Positions 11,844 through 22,935 of a stretch of 64,000 nucleotides of DNA are shown piece after piece (the stretch's first letter is position 1; every line of letters starts with the position of its first letter). The stretch covers positions 15,130,068-15,194,067 of the forward strand of contig JAOANR010000014.1 in NCBI GenBank assembly GCA_030278955.1, given 5' to 3'. The position numbers and the translations under genes are program-made. The notes beneath the pieces are model-generated. The model did no database searches. It worked only from the letters and a program-made list of their open reading frames with translations, and was not told the DNA's origin. Origin of the DNA: Hygrophila difformis. Lineage: Eukaryota; Streptophyta; Magnoliopsida; Lamiales; Acanthaceae.

Positions 11844-14574
11844 AAATCGCTCGGATACGCGCGCCTACGCTGCGCGCGCCGGTTGAGAAAAAATAAAAGA
11901 GTGTTATCTATATGTACGGAAATTGTGTTATTTATGAATATGAACCAACAGACATACATAAAAGCGAGAACCTATGGATGAAAACCTAGAAGACTTGTTT
12001 GAAGATTTGTTTCTCTTCAGGAAGTGGAGGGAATAGTCCAGCCACAAACGAACATTTGGAAACATTCAGAAATATTGATGTTCAGCAACAACATAATCTT
12101 TGCTTTTATCCAAAAAGTGATCAGATAGCTACCGAAACCTGGAGGGTACAAAATAAAATGCCATGGTCAGATTATTTGAAACCTGAGTTACATATTATTA
12201 CTTTGCTTCAATTATTAAAGCATACCAGAAGCATATTCAGAATTGACTCCCTCTGAAGGATCTAGTCCACATTTTCTGCAATAACATGAGCTTCAAAGTA
12301 ACTGTAAAAGCACATATTGAAAATGAAAAGAAAAAAACATCGTCTTACCTTGATAAACAATAGTACGAGGCACAAAGTCCCTTTCGAGAATAATGATGAG
12401 ATATTGAAGAAGGAGCGCTTTCTTTAAGAACTGAAATAAAAGGTCAAGCAAAAAAGAAAAGAAACTAAGCATAAGCCTATAAAGACTCACTGCAAATTTT
12501 TGTCAATTAATTATTTGCTAAGTTTTGGCTTTCTCGTCGTACTGTGAAGATCTAATGTGTTGTTGATTTAAGTTTCCAAAAGGTAGAAGAATCATACAAA
12601 AGTTTGACCAAATTTAACTTAGTAAAAAAATAGAACCGAGGCTAAGGAGCATGCCTCCCCGAATTACAATAATAATTGTTTATCTTACATGGACTCAAAT
12701 GTATGACTTGATAATTGAGATTAGTTCCCAATTGATAATAGAGAAAATCATTAGCACAAGACCAATTTTCACCAATGACTCAACAATTTAAGAAATCCCT
12801 ACCCACATTTGCACATATTCTTCAACCAAAACCATAAAGTACTTAGGCAAGGAATTCCAACATCAACAAAACTCAACTATAAAGAAATGGAACAGATTTT
12901 GAGAGCAATTCCACCATGATTACACTTCACCATCGTCGTTTTCTCCCCTGTGCACAAATTGAACCTGAATTACAAGAACCCTAAAATGGAAATAGAAAGA
13001 GCAAAAAGAGCAGAAAGAAGAGGAAGAAATAGAAATAATTACGAAGCAATGAAGTATTGACATCTACCAGTAAAATGCTTTAAAAAGAAACTCAGCAACT
13101 CTAACTTTTATCACAGTATACAAGGTTTTAATGTGTTTTTGTTGTGAGTACTAAATGCATGGAAAAAAAAAGGTCATTCTAACTTGAACCTTTTATCAAG
13201 TAGTAAATAACTAAACATTATATCATGACTAATTCAAACTTTTCTTTCCTATGTGACACTAAAACTACCTTCAACCAAAAACATTCATTCTAGGACAATG
13301 TTAAGGAGTAGGTTGGAATTGACTTACATCTCATGTTGATGCTCAAGCTTCCAGAAGACTACATAACTCCAAGGTGAATTGCAGCAAAGACTATGGACGA
13401 ATGTCTGCAAGACACTAATTGCCATCGTTTTCAGGTTTTTAAATAACCATTCACTACAACAAAAACACAACCAAGCAAAACCCAAACAAACACTAACTTC
13501 CCCGATATGACCCTCTTCCTGCTTGAACAATCCATAAACCAGCCCTTCGTTTCATTGGTGGCTCCATTGGTTTCAATAAGTCCAATATTTTAATCTTTTT
13601 CTAAAACTACAACTGAAATTGATCTCACGAGATAGATTTCTAAAGTCTAAAATTCACACCAGACAGAATACATAATTTATTGCCAGAAATCTCCATGATC
13701 TTGTAGGGCATTGATTTTCAGAAAACTATCACACTGGAAAAAGATGAAACAAGCTCTAAACAGGATCAAGAATACCAAACAAGAATTTCTTGTGTGCAAG
13801 ATGACTAACACCAGATCTGCTTTCCTTCAAGATGCACAAACTTTGGCAAAGTTGTTACTGGTATATAAACTCGGGAACCACGAATCACAAAACACAGCTG
13901 CAAAGTAAATACAAGATATTAGATAAACAGTTAGATATTGTCCATTTCAAACCAAACCTCTTTCAAAATCAGAATTTCAGAAGGTCAATGTTTATATGCA
14001 TCTTCTTGACTAATAAACGATTAACCAGAATTATTTCATTATTATACTCTCCAACAGAAGAAAATTGCATGCAGATTTCACTTAAAGAATCTTGAAGTTT
14101 ATGCGAAAATAAATTATTGTCCCAAGATTCATTTCAAGGCATGAAAGTTTCCTTTCAAATTCTTTTATCAACACTTGGGCCGTGAAAAGGAAACCAGGGA
14201 CATATTTCTGTTACATCACAAGTTTTTCCACCTTGATTTAGACATGTGGAAGGAAAATTCTAAGCAAATCTAAATCACTAATCATGGACGACACTCTTTT
14301 TAAATGAGCAATCGTTGATAGGAAAAAATTTCAGAAAGTTGAGTTAGAAAGGAACATAAAATCTCATTATTTTCCTCCCTCGGCCTATCTAAATTTTCAG
14401 GTTCAGATTCAATCTCAATAACAGAATACAAGCATGCAAAAACCCTCTGTCACTATTTTTTTTTATATTACAATTGCAATCAAAAAACCAATTTTCTTTT
14501 TTTTTTAAAAAAAAAAATCCTAGAATCAATAAAGATCAAATCTCAGGAAAAACATTATTTAAGAAGGTACTCAC
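11844..14574. other. Helitron interior, 3' half: no recognisable gene
   Basis: I looked on both strands for the remaining exons of the kinase whose first exon lies at 14575-14946 and did not find any kinase motif (no G-loop, HRD or DFG). A poly-T/poly-A junction occurs near 14455-14520. The short ORFs here have no recognisable composition. The region probably consists of captured intron and flank sequence. Confidence 0.5.
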
Positions 14575-14946
14575 CTTATCTGGGATAGGCGAAGCTAATC
14601 CGTCATCACCAGCATTCCCCTTGTCGAGGCTTTTCTCCCCACTATCGCAATCGTTCATCATTTTCTCGTCCGCCTCCTCTTTCTTCTCCTCCAATCCCCG
14701 GCCCTTCTCTTCAGCTTTTTCTGCCATAGGAACAACTGCCGCCGCATCGACTATATTGTCATCAACCGGCGGTAATGGCGCCGCCGCGCTTCGCCGCCTC
14801 CTCGTTCGGGTAGCGATAGCAGCGTTATCCTCAATTTCCTGATCAGTGTTATTCCCCTGATTCTGATTATTGTTATCGTCGTTGTTTGGCAGCGCCTGCT
14901 GCTTCCCTCTTCGGCCTCTGCGCGCTCCGCCACGCAGCACCGGCAT
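14575..14946 (-). pseudogene. Captured first exon of a MUT9-like (casein kinase 1-like) kinase
   Basis: The 124-codon minus-strand exon starts MPVLRGGARRGRRGKQQ and contains an Asn/Asp/Gln stretch, then IATRTRRRR, an acidic Glu/Lys region and a segment ending PIPDK, followed by a good donor GTGAGT at 14574. This is the pattern of the disordered N-terminus of the MLK/PPK nuclear kinases (MPVLR-RGRR start, ATRTRRRR, DSGG-SPDKG, PLPEK), which phosphorylate histone H3 and light-signalling factors. The kinase domain itself, encoded by later exons, is absent from the window. With Helitron ends on both sides, I read it as a captured gene fragment with its original 5' leader. It could still be transcribed. 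Alternative: the real gene, broken by the insertions. Confidence 0.6.
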
Positions 14947-15120
14947 CGTTCATCCTTCAATTTTCATCTATCTTTGCCCTGCTTTACCCAAAAAAACCAA
15001 AAATCAAGCCATAAATAAAACCCACACTCCTAAAATTCCCGCGTCTGTGCCATACATACACACACATTCGTACATTTTCCACCAAGATAAACAAAATTAA
15101 AATGATACTGTATTATAATT

Positions 15121-15502
15121 TGTGAAGTGGGCATCCAAATCCAATGGAGAAAATGGAGTTGATGAATTTAATGTAGTAGATGAAGTTAGTGGAGTGGATG
15201 GATTTTGTGCCTATAAATACCAAGGCCACTCATTTGCAAGAACATCCCAACACAAGCAAAGGCAAGAAGCTTGCCTTTGATCTATCTTCTCCTATTGTAG
15301 TTTTTAGCCTTTGTGAGTGTTTCTCGTTGAGAGGGTTTTGTGGTATAGGATTATTTCCTATAACCTTTTGTAATATTATTTCATTTCATAGTGAAATAAT
15401 AGTTCGGTGGGGCCCGGAGGACGTAGGCATATTTGTGCCGAACCTCGTTAAATCTTGGTGTTCTCTTTATTATTTAATTAATAGCTCCATTATTCCACAA
15501 CA
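15121..15502 (+). repeat. 5' LTR of copia A1
   Basis: 382 bp, TG...CA ends. Contains TATAAATA near 15215, the likely transcription start region, and an A/T-rich end. The primer binding site follows two bases after the LTR. Confidence 0.95.
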
Positions 15503-15626
15503 ATTGGTATCAGAGCCTTGGTTGCATAGTATGCTCTGTGGTCGCAGCTAAGCTGATCTTCCACATCAGAAACGCATCTCGGTTGAGCTACCGTTTGTGA
15601 GCTATTAATTAAACTTTGAAGCAGAA

Positions 15627-18600
15627 ATGGCGGATAGGTCCGGTGAAACGTCAACTTCAGATCCGAAGCCGTTGGTGACATTGTCATCACGGACGATGGT
15701 TTCAAATGCCAAATTTGACGTCGAAAAATTCGACGGTACCAATAATTTTGGTATGTGGCAGTGCGAGGTGTTGGACATCTTGTACCAGCAGGAGCTGGAT
15801 GGGGCACTTGTAGAAACCAAACTAGATGGTGTTGATGATAAAGACTGGACGAGGATCAACCGTCTTGCGTGTGGTACAATTCGGCTATGTCTCTCAAAGG
15901 AGCAGAAGTATCCGCTTATGAGAGAGACGATGGCGCACAGACTGTGGAAAGAACTGGAAGATAAATTCATGAAAAAGAGCACGGAAAACAAGCTCTACAT
16001 GAAGACGAAGCTGTATCGATTCCAGTATTTGCCCGGTACCACGATGAATGAACACATAACAAGATTCGATTCTTTGGTCACCGACTTATTGAATCTTGAC
16101 GAGAAGATAGATGACGTCGACAAGGCGCTGATACTGTTAGCTTCGCTCCCCGATGAATACGAGCATATCATTGTTAGTATGCTGACTGGAAAAGAAACGA
16201 TATCTTTTAAAGAAGTTGCCACTGCCTTGTATTCTAACGAGATCAGGAAGAAAGATAAGTTAGAACACAGAAGTTCGACTGGTGAAGCCCATATCGTTCG
16301 GGGCCGTAGCCAAAAGTACAAGTCGGACAGAAGAGGCAGATCCAAGTCAAAAAGCAGAGTGGCAAAAGACGAATGTATCGTTTGTCACGAGAAAGGACAC
16401 TGGAAGAAAGACTGTCCTAAGTTGCAAAAGAAAAAGGGGAAAGCGGTTGCAGAGGCCTGTGTTGCTGATAGTGATGAGTCAGAGTTTTACTTAGCTTGTG
16501 CCTCATCGGTAACTAGCACTGACGGCTGGTTGCTAGACTCCGGATGCTCATTCCACATGTGTTCCAGGAAGGAGTGGTTTGTCAACCTTGAAAGTGTTGA
16601 CGGTGGAGTTGTCTACCTAGCCAACAACGGATATTGCCAGATAGCTGGAGTTGGCTCAGTATATCTGAAGAACCACGATGGAACAACCAAGGTGCTGACG
16701 GAAGTTCGGTACATACCGAAATTTGCCAAGAACCTCATATCAGTGGGAGCCTTGGAAGCCAAAGGCCACTCCATCAACATTGAGGATGGGATTATGAAAG
16801 TGATCTCGGGAGCACTTGTAATCATGAAAGGTATAAGGAAAAATAACTTATACCACTTCCAGGGCAATACAGTGGTTGGCATTGCAGCAGCAGTATCAGA
16901 AGCAGACAAGGAAGAGAAGATGACCAAGCTATGGCATATGAGGCTTGGGCATGCTGGGGAAAAATCCTTGCAGACTCTGGCAAAGCAAGGATTATTAAAG
17001 GGTGCAAAGACTTGCAAACTTGAATTTTGCGAGCAATGTGTTCTGGGAAAGCAAACGCGGGTGAAGTTCGGAACAACAATCCATAACACTAAAGGCATTA
17101 TGGATTACATTCACTCAGATGTGTGGGGACCTACCAAGACGGCTTCTTTGGGAGGAAACCATTATTTTGTAACGTTTGTTGATGACTTTTCCCGGAGAGT
17201 ATGGGTGTATCCCATGCGAACAAAAAATGAAGCATTCGGGAAATTCCTCACTTGGAAGAACATGATGGAGAACCAGACCGGGAGGAAGATTAAAGTGCTT
17301 CAATCCGATAACGGCACAGAATATCGAAATGACCCTTTTTTCGACTTGTGCAAGAAGGAAGGTATTTCCCGACATTTCACTGTGCGGGACACGCCACAAC
17401 AGAATGGTGTGGCTGAACGGATGAACCGAACCTTGTTGGAGAAAGTTCGGTGTATGTTGTCCAATGCTAATTTGGGCAAACAGTTCTGGGCTGAAGCGGT
17501 GACATATGCGAGCCATCTAATCAATCGACTACCATCAACTGCTCTTAAAGGCAAGACACCTTTGGAGGCATGGTTTGGCAAACCTGCAAATGATTATGAT
17601 TCTTTACGTGTGTTCGGTTCCGCTGCTTATTATCACGTGAAAGAATCAAAGCTGGATCCGAGGGCGAGAAAAGCTGTTTTCGTAGGGATATCTTCTGGAG
17701 TCAAAGGATATCGCCTATGGTGCCCGGAGATGAAAAAGGTGATCTTTAGCAGGGATGTTACGTTCAACGAATCAATAATGTTGAATAAGGTAACCAAGCA
17801 GCAGACGGATAGTACTCCTCAGCAGGTGGAGCATTATCCTCAACAGGTGGAGTTTCAGACATCTACAACCAGAGAGGTAGATGGTCAACCAATAGAAAAC
17901 GATGGTCCAAGTACCGAAGAAGAGCTCAGTGAAAGTGAGGTTTTAACCCAAGAACCTCAGGAGCAACAAGATTTACCAATTGCAATTAGGAGGCCAAGAA
18001 GAGAAATTCGGAGACCTGCTCGATTCGAAAGTATGCTGGCCTATGCACTTCCTGTTATTGAAGAAGGTATACCACAAACTTTTCTTGATGCAAAAATTAG
18101 TCCGGAGAAAGAAAAGTGGAAGAAAGCCATGGACGAGGAAATGCATTCCCTTGAAGCAAATCACACGTGGAAGCTAGCTAAACTCCCAGAGGGAAAGAAG
18201 GCAATTGGTTGCAAGTGGGTCTATGCTCAGAAAGAAGGATTTCCAGAAAAGAATGACGTGCGCTACAAGGCAAGATTGGTAGCCAAAGGCTATGCTCAAA
18301 AGGAGGGAATTGATTACAATGAGGTATTTTCCCCTGTTGTAAAACATTCCTCCATTCGAATTTTGTTGGCCTTGGTAGCACAGTTGGACTTGGAACTAGT
18401 TCAAATGGACGTAAAAACGGCATTCTTACATGGTGATTTGGAAGAGGAAATCTACATGACCCAACCAGAAGGATATAAAGTTGCTGGAAAAGAAGATTGG
18501 GTTTGCAGACTGAAGAAATCGCTTTATGGATTGAAACAATCACCAAGACAATGGTATAAGCGATTTGATCAATTCATGATGGGCCAGAAGTACACCAGGA

Positions 18601-19655
18601 GCAGTTTTGATCATTGTGTATATTTCCGTAAGCTACAAGATGGATCTTTCATTTATCTTCTTCTATATGTAGATGACATGTTAATTGCATCTAAAGATAG
18701 AGGAGAGATAAGCAGATTGAAGTCTCAACTCAGCAAGGAGTTCGAAATGAAAGATCTCGGTGAAGCAAAGAAAATTCTCGGTATGGAGATAACGAGAGAC
18801 AGGAATAGGGGCACTCTGAGTTTGACTCAGAAGCAATATCTGAAGAAAGTATTGCAGCGGTTTGGCATGACAAACAAAACCAAACCTGTAAGTACACCGT
18901 TTGCTCCTCATTTCAAACTTAGTGCTTCACAATGCCCGAAGACGAAAGAGGAACGAGAATACATGTCAAAGGTTCCTTATTCAAATGCGGTGGGTAGCTT
19001 GATGTATGCAATGGTGTGTACAAGGCCTGACATTTCACATGCAGTTGGAGTAGTGAGCAGGTACATGCATGATCCCGGTAAAGATCATTGGCAAGCCGTG
19101 AAATGGATTCTAAGGTATATCTTGAAAACCTTAGATATTGGGTTGATATTTGAGAAGACTAATGTTACTGGTCAGCATATAGTTGGGTACTGTGATTCAG
19201 ATTATGCAGGAGATCTGGATAAACGTCGATCAACTACTGGATACGTATTTACTCTTGCAAACGCACCAGTTAGTTGGAAGTCTACCTTACAGTCAACCGT
19301 TGCTTTGTCAACAACGGAGGCAGAATACATGGCCATTACAGAAGCTGTTAAGGAAGCCATTTGGTTACAGGGATTGCTGGATGACTTAGGAGTTGGTCAG
19401 AAACATGTAACAGTGTTTTGTGATAGTCAAAGTGCCATTCATCTAGCAAAGAACCAGGTATATCATGCTAGAACCAAGCATATCGACGTGCGGTACCATT
19501 TTGTGCGGGAAATAATTGAAGAAGGTGGAGTAAAGGTACAAAAGATCAAGACCACCGAGAATCCCGCAGATATGTTGACGAAGGCTGTAACATGTATCAA
19601 GTTCGAATATTGTTTGAACTTGATTAATGTCTCAAGAATTTTAAGTTGGCGCTGA
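15627..19655 (+). CDS. Copia A1 Gag-Pol polyprotein, 1342 residues, intact
   Basis: A single ORF encodes all proteins needed for retrotransposition. In order: Gag (UBN2-type) from residue 1; zinc knuckle CIVCHEKGHWKKDC at about 248; aspartic protease LLDSGCSFHM at about 300; integrase with GAG-pre zinc region (LWHMRLGHAGEKS, CEQCVLGKQ) and catalytic Asp in HSDVWGP, Asp in SDNGTEY and the downstream Glu in AERMNRTLLEK; reverse transcriptase with [14 protein letters not shown] and YVDDML at about 1013; RNase H with GYCDSDYAGD, TEAEYMA and RTKHIDVRYHFV. Order protease-integrase-RT-RNaseH defines Ty1/copia; the sequence looks like the Tork (Tnt1-like) clade, which is my inference. No internal stop or frameshift, so it may be mobile. 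Confidence 0.96.
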   Translation: MADRSGETSTSDPKPLVTLSSRTMVSNAKFDVEKFDGTNNFGMWQCEVLDILYQQELDGALVETKLDGVDDKDWTRINRLACGTIRLCLSKEQKYPLMRETMAHRLWKELEDKFMKKSTENKLYMKTKLYRFQYLPGTTMNEHITRFDSLVTDLLNLDEKIDDVDKALILLASLPDEYEHIIVSMLTGKETISFKEVATALYSNEIRKKDKLEHRSSTGEAHIVRGRSQKYKSDRRGRSKSKSRVAKDECIVCHEKGHWKKDCPKLQKKKGKAVAEACVADSDESEFYLACASSVTSTDGWLLDSGCSFHMCSRKEWFVNLESVDGGVVYLANNGYCQIAGVGSVYLKNHDGTTKVLTEVRYIPKFAKNLISVGALEAKGHSINIEDGIMKVISGALVIMKGIRKNNLYHFQGNTVVGIAAAVSEADKEEKMTKLWHMRLGHAGEKSLQTLAKQGLLKGAKTCKLEFCEQCVLGKQTRVKFGTTIHNTKGIMDYIHSDVWGPTKTASLGGNHYFVTFVDDFSRRVWVYPMRTKNEAFGKFLTWKNMMENQTGRKIKVLQSDNGTEYRNDPFFDLCKKEGISRHFTVRDTPQQNGVAERMNRTLLEKVRCMLSNANLGKQFWAEAVTYASHLINRLPSTALKGKTPLEAWFGKPANDYDSLRVFGSAAYYHVKESKLDPRARKAVFVGISSGVKGYRLWCPEMKKVIFSRDVTFNESIMLNKVTKQQTDSTPQQVEHYPQQVEFQTSTTREVDGQPIENDGPSTEEELSESEVLTQEPQEQQDLPIAIRRPRREIRRPARFESMLAYALPVIEEGIPQTFLDAKISPEKEKWKKAMDEEMHSLEANHTWKLAKLPEGKKAIGCKWVYAQKEGFPEKNDVRYKARLVAKGYAQKEGIDYNEVFSPVVKHSSIRILLALVAQLDLELVQMDVKTAFLHGDLEEEIYMTQPEGYKVAGKEDWVCRLKKSLYGLKQSPRQWYKRFDQFMMGQKYTRSSFDHCVYFRKLQDGSFIYLLLYVDDMLIASKDRGEISRLKSQLSKEFEMKDLGEAKKILGMEITRDRNRGTLSLTQKQYLKKVLQRFGMTNKTKPVSTPFAPHFKLSASQCPKTKEEREYMSKVPYSNAVGSLMYAMVCTRPDISHAVGVVSRYMHDPGKDHWQAVKWILRYILKTLDIGLIFEKTNVTGQHIVGYCDSDYAGDLDKRRSTTGYVFTLANAPVSWKSTLQSTVALSTTEAEYMAITEAVKEAIWLQGLLDDLGVGQKHVTVFCDSQSAIHLAKNQVYHARTKHIDVRYHFVREIIEEGGVKVQKIKTTENPADMLTKAVTCIKFEYCLNLINVSRILSWR

Positions 19656-19742
19656 AAAGCGCATTTGGAGGTCCTACCGAATTTCGTGATGAGAGAACCT
19701 TGAAGGGGATAATGTGATTTGAGATGCACCAAGGTGGAGATT

Positions 19743-20124
19743 TGTGAAGTGGGCATCCAAATCCAATGGAGAAAATGGAGTTGATGAATTTAATGTAGTA
19801 GATGAAGTTAGTGGAGTGGATGGATTTTGTGCCTATAAATACCAAGGCCACTCATTTGCAAGAACATCCCAACACAAGCAAAGGCAAGAAGCTTGCCTTT
19901 GATCTCTCTTCTCCTATTGTAGTTTTTAGCCTTTGTGAGTGTTTCTCGTTGAGAGGGTTTTGTGGTATAGGATTATTTCCTATAACCTTTTGTAATATTA
20001 TTTCATTTCATAGTGAAATAATAGTTCGGTGGGGCCCGGAGGACGTAGGCATATTTGTGCCGAACCTCGTTAAATCTTGGTGTTCTCTTTATTATTTAAT
20101 TAATAGCTCCATTATTCCACAACA
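19743..20124 (+). repeat. 3' LTR of copia A1
   Basis: Second 382-bp LTR, preceded by a purine-rich tract (ccaaggtggagat) that would prime plus-strand synthesis. Confidence 0.95.
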
Positions 20125-20491
20125 TAATTCACCCACACATCAATAATGGAGCCAAACAAACACGCACAGATACCAAGAATTGAAATTTACAATCAAAGAA
20201 ACCAAACCGAATCAAAGAAACCAAACCGCCGCCGATCCTCCCAATGCACGGTCGCAACAGCTGATGAATGGGTAGGGTGGAGACGCGGGTGTACGCAGAG
20301 AGCAGGGGGCGTGGAGCAGGGCGAACGGGCTTGGCCGAAATCTGAAAGGGGAAATCGCAGAAGAAAAGTGAAGCACTGAGGTGAGAAAGAAAAGTGAAAG
20401 GGAAAAGGACTACAAGGACAAAACTGAAATTTCACATTGCAAGATACTGTTCCTAAGCACAGTAACTTGTTTCGCATATATATATATACTA
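20125..20491. other. Helitron interior, 5' end region
   Basis: Continues the Helitron after the copia insertion. It is probably the 5' leader/promoter of the captured kinase exon (minus strand), since it joins 15120 once the copia element is removed, plus the Helitron 5' end. The gaggtgagaaagaaaagtgaaaggg stretch is purine-rich. No gene. Confidence 0.45.
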
Positions 20492-20659
20492 GTGGGTGTT
20501 TGGATGTGCGATATGAAATAGCTTATTTGATTATTGCGTTTTCAAAACGCAAATAATCAGGTTTGCAGCACCAATTTTTAGCGGTTAAACTGATTATTTG
20601 CATTTTGAAAACGCAATAATCAGATAATCTATTTTCCTGCAGCTTATCCAAACACCCAC
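20492..20659. mobile_element. 168-bp MITE with near-complete dyad symmetry
   Basis: Starts GTGGGTGTTTGG and ends CCAAACACCCAC. The two halves are inverted copies: gattattgcgttttcaaaacgcaaataatcag on the left, mirrored on the right, so the single strand would fold into a long hairpin. It is flanked by CTA at 20489-20491 and 20660-20662. A 3-bp duplication and a GGGTGTTTGG end suggest a PIF/Harbinger (Tourist-like) MITE. It entered the last few bases of the Helitron's 5' end. Confidence 0.88.
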
Positions 20660-20664
20660 CTAGA

Positions 20665-21985
20665 TATATATAGTTGCGCTTTTATATGTAACATAATAAG
20701 AGCAATTGAAAAAAAAAATACCCTTAAACTATTCAAAATTCACCAACAGCTGTTGGATTGAGTGGATTGGAGTTCAAGTTGCTTAAGTAAGGTCTCGGGT
20801 TCGAACATTGTATATGCAAAAAAATGCATTGGAAGAAGTGTTGTTAATTGCCCATGCAGATCCTCGATGGATTAGTCTTGGGTCCAATGTGGGGGATACC
20901 CGGTTACTCACAAAAAAAATTCGAATAAATTATATGTTTGCATTATTAAGGTTCTAAAAATATCATTTTACTCCCTAATTTGTTGTCCCTTTTGACTATT
21001 ATCCTTAAAATTTTTAAAGAATACTATCTATACTTTTTTGTTATCTTTTCATTTTTAAGGGGGAAAAAACAATTTCCAAAAGATATACCCCAATTAAAAA
21101 AATTCTAAAATAAGTATTTAACTAATTTTTCGGCAAAAACAGTCCCCAACTTTATAATATTAGAAAAAATAATTAATTTCCCCATTTCCCTTAGAGTAGT
21201 ATCATTTAACACTCATCAACTTTTCAAAGTTTTTATTTTTGCCCTATTTTTTTTAGAAATATAGATGTTGAGGTGTCGTTATGAGAACCATAGATATATC
21301 AATATTAATTTACAGATGAAATCTTAGAAAGATATCTTTTAAGAAGATTTAAAATGATTAAATTTAATTCAAACTTTATTATATAGACACGTGGCAGCAT
21401 TTGGTATTTTTGAGAGGATGACGTGGCGTTTATAAGGTGTCATCATAGGTACCGTAGATATGTTTATGATCTTTTCTAATAATTTACAGATGTACCCATG
21501 AGTTCATATTTTTTTAAAAAATTCTAAGATTGAAATATTAGATTTAATAATGGCAATACAGTTTGAACATGCCAAAAAATATTCAGAATTTATTATATAA
21601 ATTAATTTTTTAATTTATTCTATTGATTGAGGATAATATTTTAGAATCATATTTACATATAATCAATATAATATATTTAAAAATATAACATATTCAATTA
21701 ATGGATTTATAATATATTGGTTTTACTAAATTTTTCATAAACATCAAATATATTATAATTTGTTTCCAATTATGCGCTGATGTGTGAATGACTGTATTTT
21801 TTTGTATGATTAATGAGCGCCTACGTGGAAACCTAGGGCATAATTACTTTTTAACCCTTAAAATTTAAAAAGGATGAAGTATATTTAATAAGGACAATAC
21901 AGTCTGAACATAGCAAAAAGTATTCAGGATTTATTATATAGATAGATGAGGAACACAAGTGGTTGAGCCTACTATTTAATAAGTA
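20665..21985. other. A/T-rich intergenic DNA with short dispersed repeats
   Basis: No gene. A segment of about 55 bp recurs with changes: 21545-21600 (ggcaatacagtttgaacatgcc...attcagaatttattatata) and 21890-21945 (ggacaatacagtctgaacatagc...attcaggatttattatatagat); a third fragment, aactttattatatagacacg, is at about 21370. These could be ends of an unidentified small element. Confidence 0.45.
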
Positions 21986-22245
21986 CTTCCTCCGTTTTTT
22001 ATAAATTGAAACGTTGGAAAATTTGGTACTATTCACACATTCACTTTAACTTAAAGTTTTATCATAGTTATATAAGTTAAAATATAGCCAAATGGGATCT
22101 TGTTAGATTCATCTCGTCGAGTAGGTTTTAAATATCTAACTTTTAGAATTTTTACTTGTACCGAATTTGAGTTATTAATAATTTAAAATATGTATTGGAT
22201 TGCGTGAATTGTGAGTCCGTTTCAATTTTTTGAAAACGGAGGGAG
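21986..22245. mobile_element. Stowaway-type MITE, second copy
   Basis: 260 bp from CTTCCTCCGTTTTTT to aaaacggagggag, flanked by TA at 21984-21985 and 22246-22247. Its body matches the element at 1250-1507 (tcactttaacttaaagttttatcatagttat, ttttagaatttttacttgtaccgaa), so both belong to one family. Confidence 0.88.
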
Positions 22246-22533
22246 TATGTATCAGTGAGGGCCTGCGTTCCGCCATTTTTTACAATTTCATACACAAAAG
22301 TCTATAACATGCCACCCAATTTCATTACGCTCCGCAAATTTTATTTTAAACAGTTTACACACCTACTAAAACTAGAATTCATAATACAGTCCAGCAAAAC
22401 CAAACCCAATTATGAATCACACACATGACATAAAAACACAGCATAAGCAGTCTAAAAGCACAACGAAACATAAAGAAAACTTCAACCAGATTACCCCACT
22501 GTATGAACACTCTTGCACGTGGTTCCATACGAT
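22246..22533. other. Downstream flank of WAKL copy 2
   Basis: Corresponds to 6640-6900 downstream of WAKL copy 1 (shared ttacacacctactaaaactagaattcataatacagtcca and catgacataaaaacac stretches). No gene of its own; it marks the right end of the duplicated receptor-kinase unit. Confidence 0.55.
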
Positions 22534-22935
22534 TCAGCGAGGGGTGTTGATTGCAGGAAGTGATTTGGTACAGTCCAAATCATACTGTCCAGAATACTCC
22601 TCTGTGTTGAAATCGATTTTCTCTGATACCGGATATAAATCTTCATGCTCCCTCATCAATCCCATCTTCTGATGGGGGATTTCTTCCTGGTTACAAGGAT
22701 GCATCTTGTACAGGGCCGTCTAATTATTTTAGGAGGCCCTGTTCTAATAAAAATTTTAGGCCCTATTAACATATTTGATAAATTAACTACAAATATTGAA
22801 AGTTATTATAAAACTGACATTATAATTAAAAAAAACATAAAAAATTTAACTCGAAAAGTTCTATCAACAGCTGTAGTTTTTTACAAATGAGTAAAAATAA
22901 TAAAAAAAAAGTACAAAAGACAATAACAAAACTTT

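Larger units (their letters stand above)
15121..20124 (+). mobile_element. Ty1/copia element A1, full length, recent
   Basis: 5' LTR 15121-15502 and 3' LTR 19743-20124, both 382 bp, starting TGTG and ending AACA. I count one difference between them (gatctatctt versus gatctctctt). Target duplication TAATT at 15116-15120 and 20125-20129. Primer site TGGTATCAGAGC, complementary to initiator tRNA-Met, at 15505-15516. One long intact polyprotein ORF. Each LTR holds a plausible promoter (gcctataaata at about 15212-15222 in the 5' copy). Same family as 60496-64000. It sits inside the Helitron at 11840-20664. Confidence 0.97.
11840..20664 (-). mobile_element. Helitron with captured gene fragment, interrupted by copia and MITE
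   Basis: Read on the minus strand, the element ends in CTAG (11840-11843), preceded by a GC hairpin (GCGCGC arms at 11859-11864 and 11872-11877). Its 5' end is TCTAGTATATATATATAT, visible once the MITE at 20492-20659 and its CTA duplication are removed: the GA at 20663-20664 is the complement of the terminal TC. Host bases are A at 11839 and T at 20665, the A/T insertion site rule of Helitrons, within a TA-rich target. Without the copia element (5,009 bp with its duplication) and the MITE (171 bp) the Helitron is about 3.6 kb. No Rep/helicase ORF, so non-autonomous. It carries the MUT9-like kinase exon at 14575-14946. Confidence 0.75.

Noticed and set aside
12293..13530. Possible further exons of the MUT9-like kinase on the minus strand
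   Set aside because: I found no kinase motif in any frame between 11844 and 14574.
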